Assembly (NCBI RefSeq): GCF_004912165.1
Contig: NZ_STGV01000003.1
Location: 248,001 to 312,000 of the forward strand
Length of the DNA stretch: 64,000 bases
Source: Peteryoungia ipomoeae
GTDB taxonomy: Bacteria > Pseudomonadota > Alphaproteobacteria > Rhizobiales > Rhizobiaceae
Direction of reading: 5' to 3'
Positions 39,893 through 50,344 of the stretch are shown in pieces (position 1 is the first letter of the stretch; each line of letters starts with the position of its first letter). Below the pieces are notes generated by a model that searched no databases, had not been told where the DNA came from, and saw only the letters and a list, made by a program, of their open reading frames with translations. The translations under genes were made by a program, and so were the position numbers.

Positions 39893-41812
39893 GTGACATC
39901 CCTGCCCGATACGCCGCTTCTGGATCAGGTCAAGTTTCCAGCCGATCTGAAAAGCATCGAGGACCGCGACCTGCCGCAGCTCGCCCGTGAAGTGCGCGAC
40001 GAGATGATCGATGCCGTGTCGACGACCGGTGGCCATCTGGGCGCCGGCCTTGGCGTCGTCGAGCTGACAATTGCCATCCACAAGGTGTTCGATACGCCCG
40101 ACGATCGGCTGATCTTCGATGTCGGCCACCAGTGTTATCCGCACAAGATCCTGACCGGAAGGCGGGATCGGATCCGCACACTGCGCCAGGAAGACGGGCT
40201 TTCGGGCTTCACCAAGCGCGCCGAGAGCGAATACGATCCCTTTGGCGCGGCCCACTCCTCCACCTCGATTTCCGCCGGCCTCGGCATGGCGGTGGCGGCC
40301 GATCTGTCGAAGACCGACCGCAAGGTGATTGCGATCATCGGCGATGGCGCAATGTCGGCCGGCATGGCCTATGAGGCGCTGAACAATGCCGGCGCGCTCG
40401 ATGCACGGTTGATCGTCATCCTCAACGACAACGACATGTCGATTGCGCCGCCGACCGGCGCGATGAGCGCCTATCTGGCGCGGCTCGCCTCCGGCCGCAC
40501 CTATATGGGCTTCCGCGACTTCGGCAAGAAACTGACGGCCTATCTCGGCAAGAGCGTCGACCGGGCGATCACCCGGGCGGTGGAGCATGCGCGCGGTTAC
40601 GTGACCGGCGGCACCATGTTCGAGGAGCTCGGTTTCTACCATATCGGCCCGATCGACGGGCATTCCTTCGAGCATCTCCTGCCGGTGCTGCGCAATGTGC
40701 GCGACAACCAAAAGGGACCCGTGCTCATCCACGTGGTGACGCAGAAGGGCAAGGGCTATCCGCCGGCGGAGGCCGCCGCCGACAAGTATCACGGCGTCAA
40801 CAAGTTCGACGTGATCACCGGCACGCAGGCCAAGGCCAAGCCGAATGCGCCGTCCTACACCGCCGTCTTCGGCGAAGCGCTGGTGGAGGAAGCCCGGCAT
40901 GACGAGAAGATCGTCGGCATCACCGCCGCCATGCCGTCCGGCACCGGCCTCGACAAGCTGCAGGACGTTTTCCCCGAGCGGACCTTCGATGTCGGCATTG
41001 CCGAGCAACATGCGGTGACCTTTGCTGCGGGCCTCGCGTCCGAGGGCTACAAGCCGTTCTGCGCGCTCTATTCCACCTTCCTGCAGCGCGGTTACGACCA
41101 AGTCGTGCATGACGTGGCGATCCAGGGCTTGCCGGTCCGCTTCCCGATCGATCGTGCCGGCTTTGTCGGCGCCGACGGGCCGACCCATGCCGGCTCCTTC
41201 GATACCGGCTTCCTCGCCTCGCTTCCCGGCTTCGTTGTGATGGCGGCCGCCGATGAGGCGGAACTCAAGCACATGGTGCGCACGGCCGCCGCTTACGACG
41301 CCGGCCCGATCTCCTTCCGCTATCCACGCGGCGAAGGCGTGGGCGTGGCACTGCCGGAACGCGGCGAAATCCTCGAGATCGGCCGTGGCCGCATCGTCAA
41401 GCAGGGCTCGAAAGTGGCGCTGCTTTCCTTCGGCACAAGACTTGCCGATTGTCTGCTGGCGGCGGAAGATCTTGATGCCGCCGGCCTCTCGACCACGGTT
41501 GCCGATGCCCGCTTCGCCAAGCCGCTCGACCATGACCTGATCCGCCAGCTTGCCCGTCACCACGCGGTGGTGGTGACCGTCGAAGAAGGCGCCGTCGGCG
41601 GCTTCGGCAGCCAGGTCGTGCATTTCCTCGTCAATGAGGGCCTGCTCGACAATGGCCTCAAGGTCCGCTCGCTGGTGCTGCCCGACATCTGGATGGATCA
41701 GGCAAAACCGGAAACCATGTATGCCAAGGCCGGGCTGGATGCAGCGGGCATCCTGAAGACGGTGTTTGCGGCGCTGGGGCAGGATGTTCCTGAGGTAACG
41801 GCGGCGGGCTGA
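39893..41812 (+). CDS. dxs: 1-deoxy-D-xylulose-5-phosphate synthase
   Basis: A 639-residue thiamine diphosphate enzyme, first step of the MEP pathway. The ThDP motif is [18 protein letters not shown], the N-terminal [16 protein letters not shown] and [10 protein letters not shown] are intact, and the transketolase region has [17 protein letters not shown]. The GTG start ([13 protein letters not shown]) matches the family N terminus; the frame runs 72 bases further upstream without homology. ispH of the same pathway is at the left of the window. Confidence 0.97.
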   Translation: MTSLPDTPLLDQVKFPADLKSIEDRDLPQLAREVRDEMIDAVSTTGGHLGAGLGVVELTIAIHKVFDTPDDRLIFDVGHQCYPHKILTGRRDRIRTLRQEDGLSGFTKRAESEYDPFGAAHSSTSISAGLGMAVAADLSKTDRKVIAIIGDGAMSAGMAYEALNNAGALDARLIVILNDNDMSIAPPTGAMSAYLARLASGRTYMGFRDFGKKLTAYLGKSVDRAITRAVEHARGYVTGGTMFEELGFYHIGPIDGHSFEHLLPVLRNVRDNQKGPVLIHVVTQKGKGYPPAEAAADKYHGVNKFDVITGTQAKAKPNAPSYTAVFGEALVEEARHDEKIVGITAAMPSGTGLDKLQDVFPERTFDVGIAEQHAVTFAAGLASEGYKPFCALYSTFLQRGYDQVVHDVAIQGLPVRFPIDRAGFVGADGPTHAGSFDTGFLASLPGFVVMAAADEAELKHMVRTAAAYDAGPISFRYPRGEGVGVALPERGEILEIGRGRIVKQGSKVALLSFGTRLADCLLAAEDLDAAGLSTTVADARFAKPLDHDLIRQLARHHAVVVTVEEGAVGGFGSQVVHFLVNEGLLDNGLKVRSLVLPDIWMDQAKPETMYAKAGLDAAGILKTVFAALGQDVPEVTAAG

Positions 41813-41820
41813 GGGCTGCG

Positions 41821-41867
41821 TTGACAAACATCCGGCACGAGAGGATTATACGGAATACCGTATAATC
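41821..41867 (+). promoter_or_regulatory. Promoter/operator of the XRE antitoxin gene
   Basis: TTGACA at 41821-41826 is a consensus -35. A 24-base inverted repeat, GATTATACGG-AATA-CCGTATAATC (41844-41867), lies just before the ribosome-binding site and contains possible -10 sequences (TTATAC, 19 bases from the -35). It is the expected autoregulatory site of the HTH antitoxin. Confidence 0.72.
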
Positions 41868-41880
41868 TTCGGAGCGTCAC

Positions 41881-42192
41881 ATGCAGCAGCTTGACTATGA
41901 CAACATCTTTGATGTGGTGGCTGACAATCCGGCTGAAGCTGCAGATCTTCAGTTTCGGACCGATCTCATGCTGACGCTTCGAAAGCTGCTGGTAGAGCGG
42001 AACTGGCGTCAGGCCGAGATTGCCGAAACACTGGGTGTCTCCCAGCCTCGTGTGAGCGAGTTGATGCGGGGTAAGATTGATCTTTTCTCTGCCGACAAGC
42101 TGATCGGACTTCTCGCGCGTCTTGATGTTCGACTGCGACCATCTGTTGATGCCAGCGGCCGCGTGATCTGCGAGGTCGTACAGGCCGCCTAG
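41881..42192 (+). CDS. XRE-family antitoxin (HigA-like)
   Basis: A 103-residue HTH protein. The helix-turn-helix RQAEIAETLGVSQPRVSELM is followed by LFSADKLIGLLARLDVRLR, the usual layout for antitoxins that pair with Gp49/HigB-type toxins. A palindromic operator precedes it. Its stop codon TAG overlaps the stop of the toxin-like gene on the opposite strand, so the pair converges instead of forming the usual same-strand operon. Confidence 0.82.
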   Translation: MQQLDYDNIFDVVADNPAEAADLQFRTDLMLTLRKLLVERNWRQAEIAETLGVSQPRVSELMRGKIDLFSADKLIGLLARLDVRLRPSVDASGRVICEVVQAA

Positions 42193-42530
42193 CGCTTGCC
42201 GGAAACGGATGACATCATCAGCTTGTAACGTTCACTCGCCGTCTTCATCGCATGCCAATCCACGCCGTTGGTCGTCTTGGTGAAGGCGTGCAGAATGTAA
42301 ACGGTATCGGAAAATTTGGCGCAGTAGATGGCCCGGTAGGCGTTCGCTGCATTCTCGATCAACTCGATGGCTCCCGGTCCAACACTTTCCGTCAAATGCT
42401 TCCAGCGGGAAAATGGAGGTTCGCCGCGCTGGACCGCCTGCAGATCCGCACCGAACTGACGCTGCATTTCTTTCGGCAAATCCAGAAAGGCGCGCTTGGC
42501 AGCCTCATTGACGAAAACAAACCTCTTCAT
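42189..42530 (-). CDS. Gp49/HigB-type RelE-superfamily toxin
   Basis: A 113-residue protein of the phage-derived Gp49-like / RelE-ParE group (ribosome-dependent mRNA interferases). Family features are LPKEMQRQFGADLQAVQRGE, GAIELIENAANAYRAIYCAK and VYILHAFTKTTNG, with a basic C terminus. It is intact but transcribed towards the antitoxin gene; the two stop codons share the four bases CTAG at 42189-42192. No strong ribosome-binding site or promoter is evident before its ATG, so expression may be low. Confidence 0.8.
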   Translation of the reverse strand: MKRFVFVNEAAKRAFLDLPKEMQRQFGADLQAVQRGEPPFSRWKHLTESVGPGAIELIENAANAYRAIYCAKFSDTVYILHAFTKTTNGVDWHAMKTASERYKLMMSSVSGKR

Positions 42531-42681
42531 CCGTGGCCATGCGTCGAATTCCGAAATCTACCCCAGATTGCATTCCTACACATAGTCACCCGAACGGCAA
42601 CCCTGCCCGGCTGGACTTCCCCTTCCCTCCCCGCTAGACCTCGCTCAGATCAGCGGGCGCTCATGGGCGCCGGGAGGCCCT

Positions 42682-43869
42682 ATGCAAACGGCTCAAACGA
42701 CGGCAGATTTCGCCTCCGACTTTGCCCCCGACTGGGCAGCCATTGCCGTGGTGATCCTTGGCGTCACGGCCTTTGCCGTCGGCCAGGGGCTGACCTATCC
42801 GCTGATTGCACTGATCCTGGAAAGCCGTGGCGTGTCCTCGAGCATGGCGGGGTTCAATGCCGGCGTGTTTGCGCTCGGCCTTGCCTCCTCCACTCTGCTG
42901 ATCGGCCGTCTCACGCAGCTCCTGCGCGGGGACAGGCTGATCGTGCTTTCCCTGTGCGGCGTCTCGGTTTCGCTCGCCACGTTCTCCGCCTTTGATGATC
43001 TCTCCGTCTGGTTCGCCGCCCGCTTCCTGCTCGGCTTCTGCACCAGCATCATCTACACGGTGTCGGAAGCCTGGCTCAACACGGCCTGTCCAGATCGGCT
43101 GCGCGGCCGGGTTTCGGGCGCCTATAGTGCCGGCATGTGCGGCGGCTTCGCTGCCGGGCCGCTCGCCATCCCCTTGATCGGTATCGAAGGCGGCTTTGCC
43201 TTTGCGCTGACGGCCGCCTATGTGGCGCTCGTGGCCTTCGCCTCGGTCATGCTCGGGCGCTATGCACGCACCCGGCCGGAAGCCTCCGAGGCGGGCGGGC
43301 TCGTTACCTTCATCCGGATTGCGCCGATCCTCACCCTGATGGTGGTCGCCTTCGGCTTTTCGGATATCGCGGCGATCTCGATGATCCCGCTCTATTTCGT
43401 CGAGCGCGGTTACACCCAGAATTTCGCGGCCTTCGTCGTGACCATGGTGGCGCTGCCCACGGCGCTGGCGCAGCCTTTCGTCGGCTGGCTGCTCGACCGG
43501 GTGTCGCGGCCGATGATTGCCGTTTCCGGCTCGCTGATTGCCGCCCTTGCCTTCCTCGCCCTGCCGTGGATGACATCACAAGCTGGTCTGCTGCTGACGG
43601 TCTCGATCCTCGGGGCCGCCAGCTTCTCGCTTTATACGGCCGCCCTGACCCTGCTTGGCGAGCGCTTTCGCGGCGGGCTTCTCGTGTCCGGCAGCGCCGT
43701 CTTTGCGCTCGCCTATGCGATTGGCAGTGCCGCGGGCTCTGGCACCACCGGCGTGACGATGGATCTCGTTTCGGTCGATGCCGGCCCGGTATCCGTTGGC
43801 CTGGTCATGCTGATCGTCACCACCTTCTTTGGCGTCGATCTCCTGCGCCGGCGCGGAGCAAGGGCATGA
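42682..43869 (+). CDS. MFS transporter
   Basis: A 395-residue member of the major facilitator superfamily with twelve hydrophobic segments. SAWSNTACPD-like and RLRGRVSGAYSAGMCGGFAA segments follow the fourth helix, resembling the YcaD-type subgroup. The substrate is unknown. GGGAGG precedes the ATG. Its stop overlaps the start of the next gene by four bases, so they are coupled. Confidence 0.87.
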   Translation: MQTAQTTADFASDFAPDWAAIAVVILGVTAFAVGQGLTYPLIALILESRGVSSSMAGFNAGVFALGLASSTLLIGRLTQLLRGDRLIVLSLCGVSVSLATFSAFDDLSVWFAARFLLGFCTSIIYTVSEAWLNTACPDRLRGRVSGAYSAGMCGGFAAGPLAIPLIGIEGGFAFALTAAYVALVAFASVMLGRYARTRPEASEAGGLVTFIRIAPILTLMVVAFGFSDIAAISMIPLYFVERGYTQNFAAFVVTMVALPTALAQPFVGWLLDRVSRPMIAVSGSLIAALAFLALPWMTSQAGLLLTVSILGAASFSLYTAALTLLGERFRGGLLVSGSAVFALAYAIGSAAGSGTTGVTMDLVSVDAGPVSVGLVMLIVTTFFGVDLLRRRGARA

Positions 43870-44216
43870 GCACGATGCTGGAAACCTCGCCGCCCGACAT
43901 TTTCGACTGCCAGGCCTGCGGTGCCTGCTGTGCGTATTCTGCCGACTGGCCGCGCTTTTCGCTGGAAACCGACGAAGAGATCGCCGCGATCCCTGAGGCG
44001 ATGATCGCCAAGGATGAAAGCGGCATGAAGTTCGAGGGCGGTCGCTGCGCAGCCCTTACCGGCGAGGTCGGCAAACATGTCGGCTGTGCCGTCTATCTGG
44101 TGCGGCCGCATGTCTGTCGCACCTGCATGCCCGGCGACGAAGAGTGCAAGATTGCACGCGCCGAATTCGGCTTCAGCCTGGAAGGCCTGCCGGAACCGGA
44201 GGTCTACGAGGCCTGA
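43866..44216 (+). CDS. YkgJ-family cysteine-cluster protein
   Basis: A 116-residue protein with the CxxCGACC motif (DCQACGACCAY, about residues 16-26) and later cysteines at GGRCAAL, VGCAVYLV, HVCRTCMPG and EECK. The pattern fits the CxxCxxCC zinc- or iron-binding UPF0153/YkgJ family. The ATG overlaps the MFS stop (ATGA). Function unknown. The usual length is 90-130 residues. Confidence 0.85.
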   Translation: MSTMLETSPPDIFDCQACGACCAYSADWPRFSLETDEEIAAIPEAMIAKDESGMKFEGGRCAALTGEVGKHVGCAVYLVRPHVCRTCMPGDEECKIARAEFGFSLEGLPEPEVYEA

Positions 44217-44218
44217 AC

Positions 44219-44554
44219 TTAGGGCTTTGGAACCGTGATCATTACCTGATCCGCAGTCAGTTCTCCGCCGATCTCGGCGGTCTTTGCCTTCTTGTCATAG
44301 ACGCAGATCGAACTCACCACCGCATCCGCGCCAAACGCCTTGCCGGTCAAAATGGCGACGCCGTAGCTTTCCGTGCCGAAGGGATCAACCACGACTTGGG
44401 GCTTTTCGATCCGGCCTTCGGCAAGCGTGGTGCATGTGGCGGCAACATCCTTGGCGAAGTCATCCCAGGCATCCGCTGATGAGGCGGAGGCCGGCATCGC
44501 GCCGAGCGGCAGGAGGCAGATCGCGGCGGTGAGCAGGCGGAGAGCGTTGTGCAT
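44219..44554 (-). CDS. Hypothetical periplasmic protein
   Basis: A 111-residue protein with a clear signal peptide (MHNALRLLTAAICLLPLGAM, cleaved near ASASSA) and two cysteines. I do not recognise a named domain. The composition and the segment PQVVVDPFGTESYGVAILTG suggest a folded small periplasmic protein. It converges with the YkgJ-like gene, two bases apart. Start choice: the downstream ATG that begins the signal peptide rather than one six residues upstream. Confidence 0.7.
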   Translation of the reverse strand: MHNALRLLTAAICLLPLGAMPASASSADAWDDFAKDVAATCTTLAEGRIEKPQVVVDPFGTESYGVAILTGKAFGADAVVSSICVYDKKAKTAEIGGELTADQVMITVPKP

Positions 44555-44748
44555 CAGGCACCTTCTGTACAAGATCAGGGATAGGCAAGATCGGGCGCAA
44601 ACAAGGCGTCTTCAAGAGTGAAATTGCAGGAGAATTCTTTCGCCTGTGGGTCTGATTTTGAAACTCTTGCGGTTGCCTCCCACCACTTCCGCACCTATGT
44701 TCCCGTCACCTGCCAAAACGCAATCTATTGCCAAGAGGAGATCTTACC

Positions 44749-45351
44749 ATGGCCTTCGAATTGCCCGAACTGCCCTATGCCTACGACGCTCTGTCGCCGT
44801 TCATGTCTGCTGAAACGCTCGAGTTTCACCACGACAAGCACCACAAGGCCTATGTAGACAACGGCAACAAGCTGGCCGCCGAAGCCGGCATGGCTGATCT
44901 TTCGCTCGAAGAGGTCGTCAAGCAGTCCTATGGCAAGAATGCCGGCCTGTTCAACAATGCCGGTCAGCACTACAACCACATCCACTTCTGGAACTGGATG
45001 AAGAAGGACGGCGGCGGCACCAAGCTGCCGGGCAAGCTTCAGGCTGCCATCGACAGCGACCTCGGCGGCTATGACAAGTTCAAGGCCGATTTCGTTGCCG
45101 CCGGAACGACCCAGTTCGGCTCCGGCTGGGCCTGGCTCTCCGTCAAGGACGGCAAGCTCGAAATCTCCAAGACCCCGAACGGCGAAAACCCGCTGGTTCA
45201 CGGCGCCTCGCCGATCCTCGGCGTCGATGTCTGGGAGCACTCCTACTACATCGACTATCGCAACGCTCGTCCGAAGTATCTCGAAGCCTTCGTCGACAGC
45301 CTGATCAACTGGGACTACGTCCTCGAAATGTACGAAGCCGCTTCCAAGTAA
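44749..45351 (+). CDS. sodB: Superoxide dismutase (Fe/Mn family)
   Basis: A 200-residue cytoplasmic superoxide dismutase. Metal ligands are His in FHHDKHHKAYV, His in NNAGQHYNHIHFW, and Asp/His in DVWEHSYYIDYRNARP. The Gln in AGQHYNH and the FGSGWAWL segment favour the iron type, though rhizobial members may accept Mn. AGGAG precedes the ATG and a strong terminator follows, so it is monocistronic. Confidence 0.95.
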   Translation: MAFELPELPYAYDALSPFMSAETLEFHHDKHHKAYVDNGNKLAAEAGMADLSLEEVVKQSYGKNAGLFNNAGQHYNHIHFWNWMKKDGGGTKLPGKLQAAIDSDLGGYDKFKADFVAAGTTQFGSGWAWLSVKDGKLEISKTPNGENPLVHGASPILGVDVWEHSYYIDYRNARPKYLEAFVDSLINWDYVLEMYEAASK

Positions 45352-45376
45352 GACGGTGTCACGGTTCATCAGCGGA

Positions 45377-45407
45377 GCCCGGGATGGCAGCATCCCGGGC
45401 TTTTTTT
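45377..45407 (+). terminator. Terminator after sodB
   Basis: GCCCGGGATG and CATCCCGGGC make a perfect ten-pair stem around GCAG, followed by seven T. Confidence 0.93.
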
Positions 45408-45511
45408 GTCCCCGCCTCGCGCTCTGCGACAGCGTTTGCAGCGATGGAACTATATGCCGTTGGTCACGTTTGTCTGGCAACACCGATGAACACAAACCGA
45501 AAGGAAGATCC

Positions 45512-45841
45512 ATGGCTACGTCCAATCTGCAGGCAGAACTGAGAGAACTCCGCGAACAGATGAGCGCGCTTAAGGAGACCCTGAACCGTCAGGCGAGCCG
45601 CGGCAGCTACGATCTGCGCAATCGTGCCTCCGAGGCGCTCGAAGGTGCTTCGCATGCCGCCGGTGCGGTTGCAGATTACGCCCGTGACCGTGCCGACACC
45701 GTCGCTTCGGCTGCCCGTCGCCATCCGGCCGCAGCGGCCTCGACGGCTCTTCTGACCCTCGGCGTCATCGGTGGCCTCATCGGCTATCTCATCGCCACCT
45801 CGACGCCGCCGCAGCGCCATTCGCGCTGGGGCTGGAACTGA
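45512..45841 (+). CDS. DUF883/YqjD-like membrane-anchored protein
   Basis: A 109-residue protein: an N-terminal coiled-coil (LQAELRELREQMSALKETLN), an Ala-rich helical part (HAAGAVADYARDRADTVASA), the RRHPAAAASTALLTLGVIGG anchor helix and a short basic end. This is the layout of the ElaB/YqjD/DUF883 stress proteins that tether ribosomes to the membrane in enterics. The relation is by architecture. AAGGAAG lies before the ATG. Confidence 0.68.
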   Translation: MATSNLQAELRELREQMSALKETLNRQASRGSYDLRNRASEALEGASHAAGAVADYARDRADTVASAARRHPAAAASTALLTLGVIGGLIGYLIATSTPPQRHSRWGWN

Positions 45842-45847
45842 TCCGAT

Positions 45848-46105
45848 ATGGACAGGGTGACGTATCATGTCGTGACGCATGACGAGGGCTTTGCCTATCG
45901 TCTGGGTGACGTCTACTCAGAGCCGTTCCCGACGCATGATGAGGCTCTGTCCGCCGCGCGGGCGGCAGCCTCCGCCCAGCAGCTTTCCGGCAGCGATGCC
46001 GAGATCAGCTGGCAGGATGCGAACGGTGACTGGAAATTCGAACATGCGGACGGTGCGGACCGCCCCATGGCGAGTGTTGTCGACGATGTCGAGGACGCTC
46101 GATAA
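45848..46105 (+). CDS. DUF2188 domain protein
   Basis: An 85-residue acidic protein. The N-terminal YHVVTHDEGFAYRLGDVYSE with EALSAARAAA matches the DUF2188 pattern. It lies six bases after the membrane-anchored protein gene and ends just before a terminator, so the two form a small operon. Function unknown. Confidence 0.75.
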   Translation: MDRVTYHVVTHDEGFAYRLGDVYSEPFPTHDEALSAARAAASAQQLSGSDAEISWQDANGDWKFEHADGADRPMASVVDDVEDAR

Positions 46106-46124
46106 GCCTGGCTCCCAGGCGGAA

Positions 46125-46154
46125 AAGCCCGCGGCTCACGCTGCGGGCTTTTTT
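46125..46154 (+). terminator. Terminator after the DUF2188 gene
   Basis: AAGCCCGC and GCGGGCTT pair around a GGCTCACGCT loop region, followed by a T run. It also closes off the convergent chemoreceptor gene. Confidence 0.85.
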
Positions 46155-46191
46155 CGTGTGTGCAACTTTTGCGGCGCTCTGCAAAAGCCGG

Positions 46192-48033
46192 TCAGGCAGC
46201 CCTTCTGACCGGTGCACTGTTCGACAAACGAAAACGCTCGATCATCATGCGCATGGCAGCTGCCTCTTCTGCAAGTGTCTTTGCCTGCTGACTGGAGGTG
46301 TCTGAAACCCTGGCATTCTGCTGGGTAACGGAATCGAGATTGTCGACGGCTGCACCAATATCGCGGACGCTGCTGGTCTGATCCCGGGTAAAATCCGCGA
46401 TCGCATCCATATGCTTGTTGATACCTTCGATAAGAGACCCGATCTCAAGCAGGGTTTCGCCGGTTCCATGGACAAGGCGAACGCCGTTTTCGACCTGGGC
46501 AGTCGAGGTCTTGATCAGCGTCTCGATCTGCTTGGCAGCATTGGCCGAGCGCTGAGCAAGTTCGCGCACTTCCTGGGCAACAACCGCGAACCCCTTGCCG
46601 GCCTCGCCGGCGCGTGCCGCCTCGACGCCTGCATTCAAGGCGAGAAGGTTGGTCTGGAAGGCGATCTCGTCGATCACGCCGATGATTGATGAGATTTGTT
46701 GCGCGCTCGTCTCGATTTCACGCATCGCCGCTTCGGCTTCGGTGACCACCTTGCCGGATGTCATGGCGGTGGAATTTGCCTTCTTGGCCACATCACGGGC
46801 TTCGGCAACACGCTGGTTCGCAGCAGTCACGGAGGCTGTTATGTCTTTCAGCGATGCTGCGGTCTGTTCGAGCGAGGCCGCCTGGCTTTCGGTGCGCATT
46901 GCAAGCTCGCGCGAACCAGCTGCAATGTTTGCACTTCCGTCATCGATTGCGGCAGCCGCCGTTTTGATCGTCGACAACGTGCCGGCGAGCTCCCTGAGCG
47001 AGGCATTGAAATCGTGACGAAGCGCTTCAAAGTTTTCGGCGAAGGGCACATCGATCTGGAAATCGAGATCGCCCTGAGCCAGGCGACGGAGCCCTTTGGC
47101 AAGACCTGCCGTGGCAAAATCCAGTTTTTCGGCTGCGTCGGCTTCAGCACGACGCTCCACTTCCAGTCGATGCGCTTCCGCCTTCTGGCGGGCCGTCTCT
47201 GCCTCGGCTTCAAGCTCCCGCGTCCGGCGTAGACCGTCGCGGAACACTTCAAGCGCTCGCGCCATCACGCCGAGCTCATCAGCGCGGCCGCTGCTGCCGA
47301 CTTCGACATCGAGATGACCATCGGCAAGGCTCTTGGTTGCCTTGGCCAGCGTCCTGAGCGGGGTGATCGCGGTTACCCGCAGCAAGCCAGCCACCAGCAA
47401 CACCATCAGAGTGATCGCGCCGACACCGAGACCAACACGGCTCCACATATGGGCGCGAGAGGCCGCAAGTTCTGGCGCCAGATCAACGGCCGCGCTGTAG
47501 AGACCGATCACCTCGCCGGGGGCAATGCCCATCTGCGCCGTATGGCATGCCGCGCATTTCTCATCGCTTGCACTGCCCTGTCCAAGGACGACGGGACGGG
47601 TCATGCGGAAGGTCTCGCCTTCCAGCTGGTTCAGCGTCTGCAGTTTGGCGATGGCCTGCTGATCAAGGGCATCGCGTGCATCCTCAAACTCGGTTTCGCC
47701 CTGAGACTTCTGGAAGCCGATGACCTTGGGTCCCATCACGAGCCAGATCTTGACGCTGCCGCCCGAATTGGAGAACTGCTCCATTGTCCCATCCAGGGTT
47801 TCGATGGCCGGATCGTCTTCTCCCACAGCCTTGCGGTTCAGCATCGCCTGGGTGTGGACCGATTCCAGCATGTCGAGAGCGGCATCCCCGCGCTTGGCAG
47901 CTTTCTCGGTCAGGCTCAGCCGTTCTTCGGAAATTTCATAAACTGCAAGCGAAGTCTGAATGGCGGCCACGGCCAGCCCGATCCCCAGCACCATCTGCAG
48001 GGACAAGGGCATTTTATTCAACGATTTCAACAT
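46192..48033 (-). CDS. Chemoreceptor with CxxCH (haem-type) periplasmic domain
   Basis: A 613-residue methyl-accepting chemotaxis protein. The membrane helices are about 11-31 and 197-220. The periplasmic part between them contains [13 protein letters not shown] near residues 158-170, a CxxCH c-type haem motif, in a context resembling the DUF3365/Tll0287 domain ([13 protein letters not shown] follows). HAMP follows, then the signalling domain with tip [20 protein letters not shown]. It probably senses redox state or a gas through a covalent haem. Two other chemoreceptors are near on the same strand. Confidence 0.9.
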   Translation of the reverse strand: MLKSLNKMPLSLQMVLGIGLAVAAIQTSLAVYEISEERLSLTEKAAKRGDAALDMLESVHTQAMLNRKAVGEDDPAIETLDGTMEQFSNSGGSVKIWLVMGPKVIGFQKSQGETEFEDARDALDQQAIAKLQTLNQLEGETFRMTRPVVLGQGSASDEKCAACHTAQMGIAPGEVIGLYSAAVDLAPELAASRAHMWSRVGLGVGAITLMVLLVAGLLRVTAITPLRTLAKATKSLADGHLDVEVGSSGRADELGVMARALEVFRDGLRRTRELEAEAETARQKAEAHRLEVERRAEADAAEKLDFATAGLAKGLRRLAQGDLDFQIDVPFAENFEALRHDFNASLRELAGTLSTIKTAAAAIDDGSANIAAGSRELAMRTESQAASLEQTAASLKDITASVTAANQRVAEARDVAKKANSTAMTSGKVVTEAEAAMREIETSAQQISSIIGVIDEIAFQTNLLALNAGVEAARAGEAGKGFAVVAQEVRELAQRSANAAKQIETLIKTSTAQVENGVRLVHGTGETLLEIGSLIEGINKHMDAIADFTRDQTSSVRDIGAAVDNLDSVTQQNARVSDTSSQQAKTLAEEAAAMRMMIERFRLSNSAPVRRAA

Positions 48034-48249
48034 TTTTATATCCGAAGTGCGGGATGAGCAATTTGCCTTCGAACTTTAAATCCGCATGGTTAATGCAGCG
48101 ATTGCTAAACCGAGCTTTGAGAAGGTCCATTCGCCTGCGAACCGCCCCGCCTGATCGCTTTTCGCCCAGGTTGAACAATCTGATTAAACGCCAAACGCTC
48201 AAAGCGGCGGCGGCCTACCCAATTGTGCAGGCCGCAGCGACAGCCGCCA

Positions 48250-50076
48250 TCAGGCTGCTCTCTGGCTTCGCAGCGAGGCATTCCGTGCCGCCTCTTCCCG
48301 CAGGCGGAATTGTGCCAGAAGGCGGTCCAGCGCGGCGGCCTCGCTGGCGAGCGTATGGGACGCCGCAGTCTGCTCTTCCACCATGGCCGCATTCTGCTGC
48401 GTGCCCTTGTCCATGGCGCTGACGGCGATGTTGATCTCCTGCAAGCCGGAAGACTGTTCGCGCGCAGCCGTGACGATGGCCTGCACATGGCGGCTGATTT
48501 CCTGAACGGCCGCAACGATCTTTTCGAGCTCGGCCCCCGTTTCGCCGACAAGCGCCACACCGCTGCCGACCTGGGCGCTCGAGCGGGAAATCAGCGCCTT
48601 GATTTCCCGGGCCGCGTTTGCCGAGCGCTGTGCAAGCTCGCGCACTTCCTGCGCCACCACGGCAAACCCCTTGCCCGCATCGCCGGCACGCGCAGCTTCA
48701 ACACCCGCGTTGAGGGCGAGAAGATTGGTCTGGAAGGCGATATCCTCGATCACGCCAATGATGCTGGAGATGGATTGCGATGAGGCTTCGATCTCGTTCA
48801 TTGCCGTCACGGCATTGCGCACCACCTGGCCGGAACGCTCCGCCCCCATGCGCGTGCTTTCAACCAGCTGACCGACATCCTCGGCCCGTTTCGTGGTATC
48901 GCGCACCGTGGCGGTCACCTGTTCAACGGCGCCAGCCGTTTCCTCCACGGACGCTGCCTGCTGTTCGGTGCGCCGGGCCAGATCGTCCACGGCTGCGCGG
49001 ATTTCAGCAGCACCGGCATTGATGGCATGGGCGTTCGCGCCAACGGAGCGCAGTGCTTCCTGCAGCTTGGACAGCGCATCGTTGAAGTTGCCACGCAGGC
49101 TGTCGAGGCGCTCCGCAAAGGGGCGTTGCAACCGAACGACGACGTCACCGGTGGCAAGAGCCGCCAGACCGCCCGCAAGCTCGGCCATGGCGAACTGCAC
49201 CTCATCGGCTTCACGCGCCTTCTCGGTCTCCGTGCGCTGCCGCTCCGTCTCGACCTCTTCTCGCATGGCCCGTCGCTCTTCAGACATGCGCGCACTCTCG
49301 ATGGCCGCTTCCTTGAAAACGAGCACGGCTTTGGCCATGCGGCCCACCTCGTCGCCGCGCTCGACCGCCGGCACTTCGACCGCATGATCGCCTGCGGCGA
49401 GTTTCCCCATGGCGTTTGTCATGCCGGTGATCGGGGTCACGATGGATCGCGCCAGGAGCCAGATGAGGCCAACAGCGAAGATGCCGGCAACGACCGCGCC
49501 GAGGATCAGCGCGATTTCCAGCGACGCATGCGCCGTCTGCAGCTTTGCCTTCACGGCGACGACGGTTGCCGACAGCGCGGCTTTGGCATCTGTTGCGGCC
49601 TTGCGGAAACCATCGACAGCCCCTGCCCGATCGGCAGCCCCCAGTTTGGCGACTTCTTCCGCAGCCTTGCCCTCGGCCAGCGACACGGTTTGCGGCTCTA
49701 TCACGGCCTGCCGGTACCGGGCCGCAGCAGCGCGCATGCGTTCAAAGGCTCCCGTCAGGGCGGCATCGTCTGCGGCCAAGGGTGCGGCATTGTCCAATGC
49801 GCTGACGAGGCCTGCATAGGCTACTGCGCTGGCGGCCCGCTCGGCATTGTCAGCGGACAGAAGATAGGCCTGATGACGGGCGATCTGCTCGGACATGGCG
49901 CCCGTGGCCGTCTCAAGCTGGCTATCGATCCGGTCTGCGATGTCCTGCTCCACCAGCAGCAGCTTTGCATTATAGGCTTGAACGAAAACCACGAGCGAGG
50001 CGAGGAAACATCCGGCCATGATGGTGCAGAAGGTCAGGATCAGCTTGTGGCTCAGGGAGAGATTGTTCAGCTTCAT
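48250..50076 (-). CDS. Transmembrane chemoreceptor (four-helix-bundle type)
   Basis: A 608-residue chemotaxis protein with helices at about 11-33 and 186-208 and an Ala-rich helical periplasmic domain of about 150 residues. It has HAMP ([20 protein letters not shown]) and a signalling domain with [20 protein letters not shown]. The start at 50076 ([12 protein letters not shown]) is the usual receptor N terminus; the frame extends 34 codons upstream without support. Ligand unknown. Its last 250 residues are close to those of the receptor at 54317-56401, indicating paralogy. Confidence 0.88.
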   Translation of the reverse strand: MKLNNLSLSHKLILTFCTIMAGCFLASLVVFVQAYNAKLLLVEQDIADRIDSQLETATGAMSEQIARHQAYLLSADNAERAASAVAYAGLVSALDNAAPLAADDAALTGAFERMRAAAARYRQAVIEPQTVSLAEGKAAEEVAKLGAADRAGAVDGFRKAATDAKAALSATVVAVKAKLQTAHASLEIALILGAVVAGIFAVGLIWLLARSIVTPITGMTNAMGKLAAGDHAVEVPAVERGDEVGRMAKAVLVFKEAAIESARMSEERRAMREEVETERQRTETEKAREADEVQFAMAELAGGLAALATGDVVVRLQRPFAERLDSLRGNFNDALSKLQEALRSVGANAHAINAGAAEIRAAVDDLARRTEQQAASVEETAGAVEQVTATVRDTTKRAEDVGQLVESTRMGAERSGQVVRNAVTAMNEIEASSQSISSIIGVIEDIAFQTNLLALNAGVEAARAGDAGKGFAVVAQEVRELAQRSANAAREIKALISRSSAQVGSGVALVGETGAELEKIVAAVQEISRHVQAIVTAAREQSSGLQEINIAVSAMDKGTQQNAAMVEEQTAASHTLASEAAALDRLLAQFRLREEAARNASLRSQRAA

Positions 50077-50344
50077 TGCTATTCTTTCAGGACGCACAGG
50101 CCCGCGGCAGCCGGCATTGGCCGCCTCGCAGGAACAGGACATGGTGCATGATCCATCCGGGGTTTGCGTAGCCGTCATAGCACGCGCAGGGGGAAGCCAG
50201 ACTTTACCGATCAGCCGGAACGTGTCGCAAACGCGTTGACAAGCCGTTACCCTGGCATGGTCAATTCGACCAATGGTCGCGCTTTCATCGGCGTCCTTTC
50301 GCCCCCTATCCGGCTGCCGCTACCTTCGAAAACCCGGCATGTTT

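Noticed and set aside
39854-41827. A 657-residue open frame antisense to dxs
   Set aside because: In high-GC coding sequence long antisense frames are common. Its product has the His/Arg-rich, low-complexity look of a shadow, and dxs is unmistakable on the other strand.
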